Part shown: positions 1 through 6,009 of the stretch, one piece after another
Numbering within the stretch: position 1 is the first letter of the stretch
Layout of the letters: each line of letters opens with the position of its first letter
NCBI GenBank assembly: GCA_902496455.1
Contig: CABVAY010000048.1
Coordinates: 1 to 9,751, forward strand
Origin: an uncultured Collinsella sp.
GTDB taxonomy: Bacteria > Actinomycetota > Coriobacteriia > Coriobacteriales > Coriobacteriaceae
DNA length: 9,751 nt
Reading direction: 5' to 3'
Made by a program: the position numbers and the translations under genes
The notes under the pieces: generated by a model
Told to the model about the DNA's origin: nothing
The model's input: only the letters and a program-made list of their open reading frames with translations
Databases searched by the model: none

Positions 1-16
1 TCCGCACATGTGCGGA
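1..16. repeat. Perfect 16-bp palindrome at window edge
   Basis: TCCGCACATGTGCGGA reads identically on both strands. It could be an operator for a dimeric regulator, or the remnant of a terminator stem belonging to a gene left of the window. The left side is cut off, so it cannot be told whether the arms extend. No T-run follows it on the + strand. The rest of 17-92 shows no gene; a 6-bp inverted repeat (GGGTAA at 55-60, TTACCC at 78-83) is also present and is of unknown meaning. Confidence 0.4.
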
Positions 17-92
17 TGAATGTGGGAGGTGTTCGGATAAAGTCGATAATCAAGGGGTAACTGGTCCCCGCCATAAATTACCCATGGCATAC

Positions 93-120
93 TTGCGCGA
101 AAGCCTACTGGTGCTACACT
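93..120 (+). promoter_or_regulatory. Candidate promoter for the riboflavin transporter operon
   Basis: A -35-like TTGCGC (93-98) is separated by 16 nt from TACACT (115-120). The -10 element is preceded by TG at 112-113, giving the extended -10 form TGcTACACT. The predicted transcription start is near 127, just ahead of the first helix of the FMN riboswitch at 132, which is where a leader RNA should begin. The placement relative to the riboswitch is the strongest support; the -35 match is moderate. Confidence 0.6.
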
Positions 121-131
121 TGCAATTGCTG

Positions 132-312
132 TTTCAGGGCGGGGTGAAATTCCCCACTGGCGGTAAATCGGGCGGTGTCAAAGGGGCGCCGTGGTGCAGG
201 CGAGACGCCTGCGGCCGAGCCGATGAGTCCGCGACCCGTGTGTGCGTTGGTTCGCATACTGGCTGAACTGGTGAGATTCCAGTACCAACGGTTAGAGTCC
301 GGATGAAAGAGG
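132..312 (+). promoter_or_regulatory. FMN riboswitch (RFN element)
   Basis: The classic RFN core is visible: AGGGCGGGGTGAAATTCCCC from 136, then the CGGCGGTAAA-like segment (ACTGGCGGTAAA, 156-167), the CCGCGA block (229-234), the ACTGGTGAGATTCCAGT hairpin (267-283), and finally AACGGTTAGAGTCCGGATG (287-305). The closing P1 helix is TTTCA (132-136) with TGAAA (304-308). The variable arm after the third conserved block is long and contains a perfect 7-bp hairpin (196-202 with 206-212, loop AGA). The element binds FMN and normally shuts down riboflavin synthesis or uptake genes. No terminator lies between it and ribU, and P1 overlaps the ribosome binding site, so control is inferred to be translational: FMN-bound RNA would hide the binding site. 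Confidence 0.97.
306..312 (+). promoter_or_regulatory. Ribosome binding site of ribU, overlapping riboswitch P1
   Basis: AAAGAGG lies 11 nt before the ATG at 324; an AGG at 314-316 is closer still. The AAA part is also the 3' strand of riboswitch helix P1. This decides the start codon, because the in-frame ATG at 303 lies inside the riboswitch core and has no binding site of its own. Confidence 0.7.
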
Positions 313-323
313 CAGGTGATCTT

Positions 324-914
324 ATGTCTGAACAGTCGCAGCATATCCATTTTGAGAACACGAATAGGTGGAGCACCAAACAGCTCGTTACCATGGCGCT
401 GATGTGCGCCTTGGGTGCCCTGTTTATGTACGTGCAGCTGCCCATCCTTCCTTCGGCGCCGTTTTTGACGTATGACCCGTCGCTGGTGCCGGCGATGGTG
501 TGCGGGTTTGCGTACGGTCCTAGTGCCGGCACCGCTGTTGCCGCTATGGCTATCGTTATCCATGCGCTCACCACGGGTGACTGGGTCGGTGCGCTTATGA
601 ACTTGGTTGCCACGCTGGGCTATATTCTGCCCGCGGCTATCGTTTACCAGAAGATGCACACCTATAAGGGTGCCGTGATTGGCCTGGTGCTCGGCGTCAT
701 TGCCGCTACAGCGCTGTCTATGGTCGCAAACCTTACCATTGGCGTATGGTTCTGGTATGGCTCGGTAGATGTGATCGCCCCGCTCATGATTCCTGCCGTA
801 CTGCCGTTCAACCTTATCAAGACCGTGCTTAACTCGGTGTTGACGCTGGCGGTGTATAAAGCGGTCTCCAACCTCATCACGCCTAAAAAGGACCAGGTCA
901 AAGGCCGCGCATGA
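324..914 (+). CDS. ribU: Riboflavin-specific ECF transporter S component (RibU)
   Basis: This 196-residue integral membrane protein captures riboflavin and works with the EcfA/EcfT energy-coupling module encoded immediately downstream. Hydrophobic segments fill most of residues 20-180, consistent with about six helices. RibU hallmarks are the FLTYDPSLVPAMVCGFAYGPSAG stretch beginning at residue 47, the region around GALMNLVATLGYILPAA (89-105), and PFNLIKTVLNSVL near 161-173. Helix 1 carries an AxxxA motif (A25-A29), known in S components as a contact to EcfT. Length fits the family. The start at 324 is preferred over 303, which lies in the riboswitch. The gene overlaps the ATPase gene by 4 nt (ATGA), implying translational coupling. 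Substrate assignment rests on both the protein motifs and the FMN riboswitch. Confidence 0.95.
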   Translation: MSEQSQHIHFENTNRWSTKQLVTMALMCALGALFMYVQLPILPSAPFLTYDPSLVPAMVCGFAYGPSAGTAVAAMAIVIHALTTGDWVGALMNLVATLGYILPAAIVYQKMHTYKGAVIGLVLGVIAATALSMVANLTIGVWFWYGSVDVIAPLMIPAVLPFNLIKTVLNSVLTLAVYKAVSNLITPKKDQVKGRA

Positions 915-2815
915 TTGAGTGTCGGGGCGTTTCCTTTAGCTATGACGGTGCCGTGTCGGCACTCGACGGTGTCGATCTGAACATCGAGGACGGTGAGTTT
1001 TTCTGCATCCTCGGTGGCAATGGGTCGGGCAAGTCGACGTTTGCCAAGCATCTGAATGCGCTGTTGCAATCCGATGCGGGCACGGTACGCATCAACGGCA
1101 TGGATGCGTTCGACCCCGAGCTGGTCTACGACATTCGTTCGACCGTGGGCATGGTATTCCAGAATCCCGACGACCAGCTGGTGGCGACGCTTGTCGAGGA
1201 CGACGTTGCGTTCGGTCCCGAAAACCTTGGCGTGCCATCGGCGCAAATTGCGCAGCGCGTACGCGAGGCGCTGAAGGGCGTGGGCCTGGTGGGCTTTGAG
1301 CGCCACGAGACCCATGCGCTTTCGGGCGGCCAAAAGCAGCGCGTGGCGCTTGCCGGCATGCTCGCCATGGAACCGCGCGTGCTCATATTGGACGAGGCTT
1401 CCTCGATGCTCGATCCGCGTGGACGCAAGGGCCTCATGAAGGCTTGCCGCGCGTTGCACGCTCGCGGTATGACCATCGTGATGATTACGCACTTTATGGA
1501 AGAAGCCGCCGAGGCCGATCGTGTCGCGGTGTTTCGGGCGGGGCACGTTGCCATGCTCGGTACGCCCGAGGAAATTTTGACGCGGGCGGATGAGCTTGCG
1601 CAGCTCAACCTGGATATGCCGGAGTCGTGTCGTCTGGGCATGGCGCTTCGTACGAAGGGCGTGCCCGTTTGCGCACAGGTGCGTGAGGCGGATATGGTCG
1701 CCGAGATTGCGCAGGCTTATGCCGAGCGAAGTGGGGCAGGCACCGCGGGGCAGTCTTCCGCATCCCAGTTGGAAATCGCTGACGGCACTGTTCCGGTAGA
1801 CAACGAGGGCAACACGTCGGAGCCCGTCATCGAGCTATCCCATGTTTCGTACAGTTATTCGCTCAGTCCGCGCGAGCGCCGCTGCTGGCATAAGCGCTCG
1901 GCCACTGCGGGCAAATCGAGCAAACAGGCTCTCTGGGGAAACGACCCCAGCAGCCCGTGGGCGCTGCGCGATGTATCGCTGACGGTGCGTCGCGGCGAGT
2001 TCCTGGGCTTGGCAGGTCATACCGGTTCCGGTAAGTCGACGCTGGTCCAGCATCTCAACGGTTTGATTCGCCCTCAGGAGGGATCCGTTCGCGCGCTGAG
2101 GCTCGATCTGTCAAACAAGAAAGACGCCGCCGCGGTTAAGGCCAAGGTCGGCGTGGTGTTTCAATATCCCGAGCGTCAGCTGTTTGCCGAAACCGTGGCG
2201 CAGGACGTGGCGTTTGGTCCGCACAACCTTGGCTTGTCGCAGGCCGAGGTTGCCCGCCGCGTTGAGACATCGCTCTCGCGCGTGGGCCTCGACCTTTCCA
2301 CGGTCGGCGACAAGAGTCCCTTTGAGCTTTCGGGCGGTCAGCAACGGCGTGTGGCATTCGCCGGCGTACTCGCCATGGAGCCCGAAGTCCTGGTGCTCGA
2401 TGAACCCATGGCGGGGCTCGATCCGGCTGCGCGCAGGGATTTCCTAGGGCTCATCGACCGACTTCACCGCGATGGCCTGACCGTTGTCATGGTTTCGCAC
2501 AGCATGGATGACCTGGCCAATTGCTGCGACCGTATTGTCGTGATGAACGAGGGCGCGGTGTTTGCCGAGGGCACGCCCGCTCAGGTGTTTGCGCATGCCG
2601 ATGAGCTCAAGTCGATCGGCTTGGGCGTTCCCGCCGCCCAGCGTATGGCGCTGGCGCTTACGGAGGCGGGCGTGCCGCTGCGTCGCGGCGGGCTCTATAC
2701 GGTTGAGTCGTTGGCCGACGAGTTGGCAGATTTGCTGATCGGTCGCCCAGACGGTTCTTTTAACGTCTCGGACATTGCTAAATCCAAGACGGTCGCGCGA
2801 GAGGAGGGCTGCTGA
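911..2815 (+). CDS. ecfA: Fused ECF transporter ATPase (EcfA1-EcfA2 in one chain)
   Basis: A 634-residue cytoplasmic protein with two complete ABC ATPase domains that power the ECF importer. Domain 1: Walker A GGNGSGKST (35-43), Q-loop Q84, signature LSGGQ (137-141), Walker B LILDE (158-162) followed by the EcfA1-style ASSMLDP, and switch H194. Domain 2: Walker A GHTGSGKST (369-377), Q418, LSGGQ (473-477), LVLDEP (494-499) followed by the EcfA2-style MAGLDP, and H530. Each ATP site has its glutamate (E162, E498), so both look catalytically intact. A low-complexity linker rich in G, S, A and T (about 274-303) joins the halves. A polar insertion (about 318-349) interrupts the start of domain 2. 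ECF ATPases are more often two proteins; fusions exist in Actinobacteria. The binding site AAAGG (900-904) lies 6 nt before the ATG. Confidence 0.95.
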   Translation: MIECRGVSFSYDGAVSALDGVDLNIEDGEFFCILGGNGSGKSTFAKHLNALLQSDAGTVRINGMDAFDPELVYDIRSTVGMVFQNPDDQLVATLVEDDVAFGPENLGVPSAQIAQRVREALKGVGLVGFERHETHALSGGQKQRVALAGMLAMEPRVLILDEASSMLDPRGRKGLMKACRALHARGMTIVMITHFMEEAAEADRVAVFRAGHVAMLGTPEEILTRADELAQLNLDMPESCRLGMALRTKGVPVCAQVREADMVAEIAQAYAERSGAGTAGQSSASQLEIADGTVPVDNEGNTSEPVIELSHVSYSYSLSPRERRCWHKRSATAGKSSKQALWGNDPSSPWALRDVSLTVRRGEFLGLAGHTGSGKSTLVQHLNGLIRPQEGSVRALRLDLSNKKDAAAVKAKVGVVFQYPERQLFAETVAQDVAFGPHNLGLSQAEVARRVETSLSRVGLDLSTVGDKSPFELSGGQQRRVAFAGVLAMEPEVLVLDEPMAGLDPAARRDFLGLIDRLHRDGLTVVMVSHSMDDLANCCDRIVVMNEGAVFAEGTPAQVFAHADELKSIGLGVPAAQRMALALTEAGVPLRRGGLYTVESLADELADLLIGRPDGSFNVSDIAKSKTVAREEGC

Positions 2816-3615
2816 TGGAGGCGTTTTCGTTTGGCAGTTACTATCCCGGCGATAGTGCAATCCACCGCCTGGACCCGCGAACCAAGTTGCTCTTGGGCTT
2901 TGTGTTTCTGATCACGACGCTCACAGTCAGCAGCTTCCGCGGACTGGTCCCGGTCGCAATCTTCGTTGTCCTGATCTATACCGTGTCCCGGGTGCCGTTG
3001 CGCCGGGTCCTATCATCGATGGCGCCGCTGCTGGCAATCGTCGTCGTGGTCGCGGTGCTCAACTTGTTTACCGATCAGAGTGGGCGCATCTTGTGGCAGC
3101 TCGGCTTTCTGCAGATAAGCGAGGGCTCGCTGCGTTCTGCGGCGTTTATGGCGTGCCGCCTGACCCTGATGATGGCCGGCATGAGCGCCATTACGCTCAC
3201 CACCCCCACGCTCGACCTCACCGCGGGCTTTGAGCGTCTGCTCGCACCGTTTGCGCGCGTGGGGCTCCCTGCGCATGAGCTCGGCATGATCATGGGTATC
3301 GCGTTGCGCTTTATGCCGCAGTTTGCCACCGAGATGAAGCAGACGGCCGATGCGCAGGCGAGCCGCGGTGCGCGCGTGACGGGAGGCCCGCTCGGCGGCG
3401 TGCGTATGCTCGGCAGTGTGGCCATTCCGCTGTTCACGGGCGTGTTCCGTCATGCCGAGACGCTTTCGGCCGCCATGGATGCCCGTTGCTATCATGGCGA
3501 GCAGGGCCGCACACGTTTGCATGCGCTTGCATTTGGTCGCAGCGATGCGTTGGCGGCGGTGGTGACGGCGTTGCTGCTCATCTGCGTCATCGTCATCAAT
3601 CTTCAACTTGTTTAG
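2815..3615 (+). CDS. ecfT: ECF transporter transmembrane component EcfT
   Basis: A 266-residue membrane protein that couples the ATPases to the S component. Hydrophobic helices are visible at about 25-40, 43-58, 69-85, 108-130 and 245-264. The cytoplasmic coupling region carries the two expected Ala-Arg-Gly-type motifs: ASRG at 182-185 within ADAQASRGAR, and ARCY at 223-226 within SAAMDARCYHG. The second has Cys rather than Gly, a variant I recall from other EcfT proteins. The N-terminal HRLDPRTKLL (17-26) is typical of the family. The ATG overlaps the upstream stop by one base (TGATG), and GAGGAGG (2801-2807) sits 7 nt ahead, so production is coupled to the ATPase. With RibU and EcfA this completes the importer. 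Confidence 0.95.
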   Translation: MEAFSFGSYYPGDSAIHRLDPRTKLLLGFVFLITTLTVSSFRGLVPVAIFVVLIYTVSRVPLRRVLSSMAPLLAIVVVVAVLNLFTDQSGRILWQLGFLQISEGSLRSAAFMACRLTLMMAGMSAITLTTPTLDLTAGFERLLAPFARVGLPAHELGMIMGIALRFMPQFATEMKQTADAQASRGARVTGGPLGGVRMLGSVAIPLFTGVFRHAETLSAAMDARCYHGEQGRTRLHALAFGRSDALAAVVTALLLICVIVINLQLV

Positions 3616-3645
3616 GCGCGATTCGAGCGCAAGAAAGGGGTCCCT

Positions 3646-4092
3646 ATGACCGAAATCGACCGCACGGCCCAACTCGAGCGCGCCTGCACATACCTCAGGC
3701 GCATCCCCGCGTGGTTTCTGGCTACGACTGATGCGAACGATGGACATCAGCCGCGCGTAAGGCCGTTCTCGTTTGCCATGGTCGATAACGGCAAGTTGTG
3801 GTTTTGCACGTCGCGCGATAAGGACGTGTGGGCCGAGCTCAGCGCGAACCCCAAGTTTGAGCTTTCGGGCTGGAAGCCGGGGGAGTGCTGGATCGTATTG
3901 ACCGGCGAGGCCGCGCTCGAGGACGATGTGGTCGTGAGCGACCGCGTTCGCGAAGCGGGTTTTAAGCACATGGTGGGCATTGGCGAGGAACACGAGAGTG
4001 CCAACGACGGTCGCCTTGCTTTCTTTTCGGTCCGCAATATTGCCGCGCGCTTCTGTGATATCGACGGCAGCGAGGAGCGCCTGGAGCTCTAG
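3646..4092 (+). CDS. Pyridoxamine 5'-phosphate oxidase-like flavin-binding protein (paralogue 1)
   Basis: A 148-residue soluble protein with the small split-barrel fold pattern of the PPOX-like/FMN-binding superfamily. Recognisable stretches are IPAWFLATT (20-28), PRVRPFSFAMVDNGKLWFCT (36-55), SRDKDVWAEL (56-65), the strand CWIVLTGEA (81-89), and RLAFFSV near 123-129. The RVRPFSF segment and GKLWFxT strand correspond to the usual flavin-contact region. The exact substrate cannot be named: members include FMN-, F420- or heme-binding reductases and proteins of unknown role. The binding site GAAAGGGG (3633-3640) lies 5 nt before the ATG. It starts 30 nt after ecfT with no terminator between, so it is probably in the FMN-riboswitch transcript. 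It resembles the next gene over nearly its whole length. Confidence 0.85.
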   Translation: MTEIDRTAQLERACTYLRRIPAWFLATTDANDGHQPRVRPFSFAMVDNGKLWFCTSRDKDVWAELSANPKFELSGWKPGECWIVLTGEAALEDDVVVSDRVREAGFKHMVGIGEEHESANDGRLAFFSVRNIAARFCDIDGSEERLEL

Positions 4093-4136
4093 CTCGCACA
4101 AACCAGGTTCCCAAACTAACTAGTACAGGAGGAAAC

Positions 4137-4547
4137 GTGGACGGATTGAATACGGTGTTGGAGTATCTGACGTCGGTGCCGGCATGGTATCTGGCGACGA
4201 GCGTTGACGGACAGCCTCATGTGCGTCCGTTTTCGTTTGCGCAGATCCAGGATGGCAAGCTGTGGTTTGTAACAGCGCGCACCAAAGATGTGTGGCAAGA
4301 GCTGCTGCAAAACCAGCGCTTTGAGGCCACGAGTTGGTGGCCGGGCCATGGCTGGCTCATCTTGCGCGGGCGTGCCGGCTTGGATGACCGGGCTTTAGAC
4401 GAAATGCGCGAAGCCGGGTGGAAGCATCTAGAGCACCTGGGCGAGCACTATGAGGGGCCTAACGACCCCACGCTCGTCTTCTTTAGCGTCGAGGATCCCG
4501 AGGCTTTTATCTGCAATCACGACGAATGGGTGCCGGTCGAGCTCTAG
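4137..4547 (+). CDS. Pyridoxamine 5'-phosphate oxidase-like flavin-binding protein (paralogue 2)
   Basis: A 136-residue soluble split-barrel protein, about half identical by eye to the preceding gene product. Shared segments include PAWyLAT (15-21), QPxVRPFSFA (26-35), GKLWFvTaRtKDVW (40-53), REAGwKH (91-97) and LVFFSV (113-118). It lacks a 3-residue piece in the first loop and has a shorter N-terminus. The start is a GTG, chosen because AGGAGG (4127-4132) lies 4 nt upstream; the in-frame TTG at 4146 is an alternative but is 13 nt from that site. The pair looks like a tandem duplication followed by divergence. They may act as a heterodimer or on different substrates, but nothing in the sequence settles this. 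The gap to the previous gene is 44 nt without a terminator. Confidence 0.85.
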   Translation: MDGLNTVLEYLTSVPAWYLATSVDGQPHVRPFSFAQIQDGKLWFVTARTKDVWQELLQNQRFEATSWWPGHGWLILRGRAGLDDRALDEMREAGWKHLEHLGEHYEGPNDPTLVFFSVEDPEAFICNHDEWVPVEL

Positions 4548-4580
4548 CCGGCTGGCTCATCCTAACAACTTGGTTTTCGC

Positions 4581-4643
4581 ATGGGCGGGCCCCGTATTGC
4601 CCGGTGCCGTTAGGAGCGCCGGTCAATACGGGGCCCGCTCCAT
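4581..4643 (+). terminator. Long hairpin, possible terminator of the riboflavin operon
   Basis: GCGGGCCCCGTATTG (4585-4599) is perfectly complementary to CAATACGGGGCCCGC (4624-4638). The stem extends outward by ATGG/CCAT (4581-4584 with 4640-4643) past a single bulged T at 4639. It extends inward by a further 7-bp stem (4601-4607 with 4616-4622), closing on an 8-nt loop. It lies 33 nt after the second PPOX-like gene and ahead of the arg promoter, as a terminator would. The following T-run is very weak (TTTGTC), so this may instead be an RNA-stabilising or Rho-assisted structure. Confidence 0.55.
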
Positions 4644-4681
4644 TTGTCAATTCCTTCAAGCGAATGTGTCGGGATTGTTTC

Positions 4682-4720
4682 AATGCATGAATATGCAAGC
4701 CATTTACGTGTTCATGCATC
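4682..4720 (+). promoter_or_regulatory. Tandem ARG boxes (ArgR operator) upstream of argC
   Basis: Two 18-bp imperfect dyads, 4682-4699 (core TGCATGAATATGCA, 4684-4697) and 4703-4720 (core TACGTGTTCATGCA, 4705-4718), are separated by exactly 3 bp. Start-to-start distance is 21 bp, two helical turns. This is the geometry known for ArgR hexamer binding sites in E. coli and related systems, and the TGAAT/TTCAT elements match the ARG-box pattern. Outer arms also form a 9-bp inverted repeat (ATGCATGAA 4683-4691, TTCATGCAT 4711-4719). The site covers the -35 region of the candidate argC promoter, so arginine-dependent repression is inferred. No argR gene is in the window. Confidence 0.8.
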
Positions 4721-4735
4721 TTTTGGTGCTAAAGT
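4707..4735 (+). promoter_or_regulatory. Candidate extended -10 promoter for argC
   Basis: TGcTAAAGT (4727-4735) has the TG extension and a -10-like hexamer TAAAGT (4730-4735). The -35 position (about 4707-4712, CGTGTT) is poor, as is common for extended -10 promoters, and falls within the second ARG box. Predicted transcription start is near 4742, leaving a leader of about 63 nt. The same TGCTA start of the -10 element occurs in the ribU promoter. Confidence 0.5.
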
Positions 4736-4758
4736 TTCAACCCACTTCATAACGACCA

Positions 4759-4802
4759 CTGCGAAATGCGCATCGGTGCATAAATCGCAGACAAGGAGTC
4801 TG
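4759..4802 (+). other. Leader RNA with two mutually exclusive small hairpins before argC
   Basis: Structure A pairs CTGCGA (4759-4764) with TCGCAG (4785-4790), enclosing ATGC/GCAT (4766-4769 with 4778-4781). Structure B pairs CAGAC (4788-4792) with GTCTG (4798-4802), placing the ribosome binding sequence AAGGA in a 5-nt loop. They share bases 4788-4790, so only one can form at a time. A role in translation control is speculation; stems of 5-6 bp arise by chance. Confidence 0.3.
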
Positions 4803-4804
4803 AT

Positions 4805-5875
4805 ATGTCATTGAAGGTTGGAATCGTCGGCGCGGCTGGATATGCCGGAGCCGAGCTCATTCGCCTCGTGCTCGGCCATCCCGAGTTTGAACTTGTTGCC
4901 ATTACGTCCAACGCCGATGCCGGCCAGCCGCTGTCCGCGGTGTATCCGAGCTTTGCTGGCGTGAGCGATCTGGTTTTTACCACGCATGACGCCCCCGAGC
5001 TTAAGAGCTGCGATGCGGTTTTTCTTGCCGTGCCGCACACGGCTGCCATGGCACAGGTGCCCGCGCTGCTTGCATCGGGCGTCTCCTGCTTTGATCTTTC
5101 GGCCGACTACCGCCTGAACGACGCGTCCGTCTTTGAGACGTGGTATGCCGCCGAGCATACGAGCCCCGAGCTGCTCAAGACCCGTGCCTTTGGCCTGCCC
5201 GAGCTATTCTGCCGGGACTTGGAGACCGCCGCATCCGACCATGCCGACGGCAAACCCGTGCTGGTCGCCTGCGCCGGTTGCTATCCCACCGCAACGAGCC
5301 TTGCTGCCGCTCCTGCCGTGCGTGCGGGCTGGGTGGCAGAGAACGGCCCCGTGATTGTCGATGCCATTAGCGGCGTGACGGGCGCCGGTAAGTCCTGCAA
5401 CGCCCGCACCCACTTTTGCAGCGCGGACGAGAACTTGGAGGCCTACGGCGTGGGCAAGCATCGCCACACGCCCGAGATTGAGCAAATCCTTGGCCTGACC
5501 GATCGCGTCGTCTTCACCCCGCATCTGGCACCGCTCAAGCGCGGCCTGCTCTCCACGGTGACGCTGCCGCTCACGCCGCAGGCCATCGACTCCCTGGCTC
5601 TTGAGGATGTCGTCGACTATTACAAGCAGTTCTACGCTGGACGCACCTTTGTGCGCGTGCTCGACGCCGGCCAGCAGCCCAAGACGGCTTCGGTCGTCGG
5701 AACCAACGCCGCCCAGATTGGCCTCGCGCTCAACAAGCGCGCGGGCGTTCTGGTGGCGACGGGCGCCATCGACAATCTGTGCAAGGGTGCAGCAGGCCAG
5801 GCGGTCCAGTGCGCCAACATCGTCTTTGGCTTTGACGAGCGACGAGGCTTGCCCACAGTGGCGTGCCCGGTGTAG
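4805..5875 (+). CDS. argC: N-acetyl-gamma-glutamyl-phosphate reductase (ArgC)
   Basis: This 356-residue cytoplasmic enzyme reduces N-acetylglutamyl phosphate with NADPH to N-acetylglutamate semialdehyde, the third step of ornithine synthesis. The N-terminal dinucleotide-binding motif GIVGAAGYAGAEL is at residues 6-18. The catalytic cysteine is C159 in ACAGCYPTA. The family segments SGVTGAGK (189-196), GKHRHTPEIEQ (217-227, with the candidate acid/base histidine), HLAPLKRGLLSTV (240-252) and NLCKGAAGQAVQ (324-335) all follow in order. Length is normal. AAGGAG (4793-4798) stands 6 nt before the ATG. It is the first gene of the argC-argJ-argB-argD cluster and lies behind tandem ARG boxes, so arginine repression is expected. 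Confidence 0.98.
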   Translation: MSLKVGIVGAAGYAGAELIRLVLGHPEFELVAITSNADAGQPLSAVYPSFAGVSDLVFTTHDAPELKSCDAVFLAVPHTAAMAQVPALLASGVSCFDLSADYRLNDASVFETWYAAEHTSPELLKTRAFGLPELFCRDLETAASDHADGKPVLVACAGCYPTATSLAAAPAVRAGWVAENGPVIVDAISGVTGAGKSCNARTHFCSADENLEAYGVGKHRHTPEIEQILGLTDRVVFTPHLAPLKRGLLSTVTLPLTPQAIDSLALEDVVDYYKQFYAGRTFVRVLDAGQQPKTASVVGTNAAQIGLALNKRAGVLVATGAIDNLCKGAAGQAVQCANIVFGFDERRGLPTVACPV

Positions 5876-5911
5876 CACATTCGATTGTTAACGATTTGGT
5901 AGTCGGGCATC

Positions 5912-5927
5912 GAGTGGGGCGCCACTC
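5912..5927 (+). other. Small hairpin in the argC-argJ gap
   Basis: GAGTGG (5912-5917) pairs with CCACTC (5922-5927) around a GGCG loop. No T-run follows directly, so it is unlikely to end transcription. A separate run of six T (5977-5982) further on has no convincing stem before it. The 134-nt gap (5876-6009) otherwise shows no gene, ARG box or clear promoter, so argJ is probably read from the argC promoter. Confidence 0.3.
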
Positions 5928-6009
5928 TTAAGCTGGTCTCATGATTACGACTGGCATGGCGCACCAACCGATGTCCGTTTTTTGTTTGACATAAGGAGTC
6001 ATAAAGACG

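Noticed and set aside
84..266. 60-residue + strand open frame
   Set aside because: It runs through the promoter and riboswitch core, has no similarity I recognise, and the RNA structure explains the sequence.
303..323. ATG at 303 as the ribU start
   Set aside because: It lies in the conserved 3' part of the FMN riboswitch (GGATGAAAG) and has no ribosome binding site; the ATG at 324 has one.
662..1546. 294-residue minus-strand open frame
   Set aside because: It lies antisense to ribU and ecfA, is rich in R and H as expected from GC-rich shadow frames, and shows no domain.
3616..3630. GCGC/GCGC hairpin after ecfT as a terminator
   Set aside because: Only 4 bp with a 7-nt loop and followed directly by a ribosome binding site, with no T-run.
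3013..4101. 362-residue minus-strand open frame
   Set aside because: It is antisense to ecfT and the first PPOX-like gene, is dominated by H, R and A without any fold pattern, and spans two clear genes.
4644..4649. TTGTCA as a -35 box for argC
   Set aside because: No -10-like hexamer occurs 16-18 nt downstream; the extended -10 at 4727-4735 is a better candidate.
5977..5982. Run of six T before argJ as an intrinsic terminator
   Set aside because: No stable stem directly precedes it; the nearest hairpin (5912-5927) is about 50 nt away.
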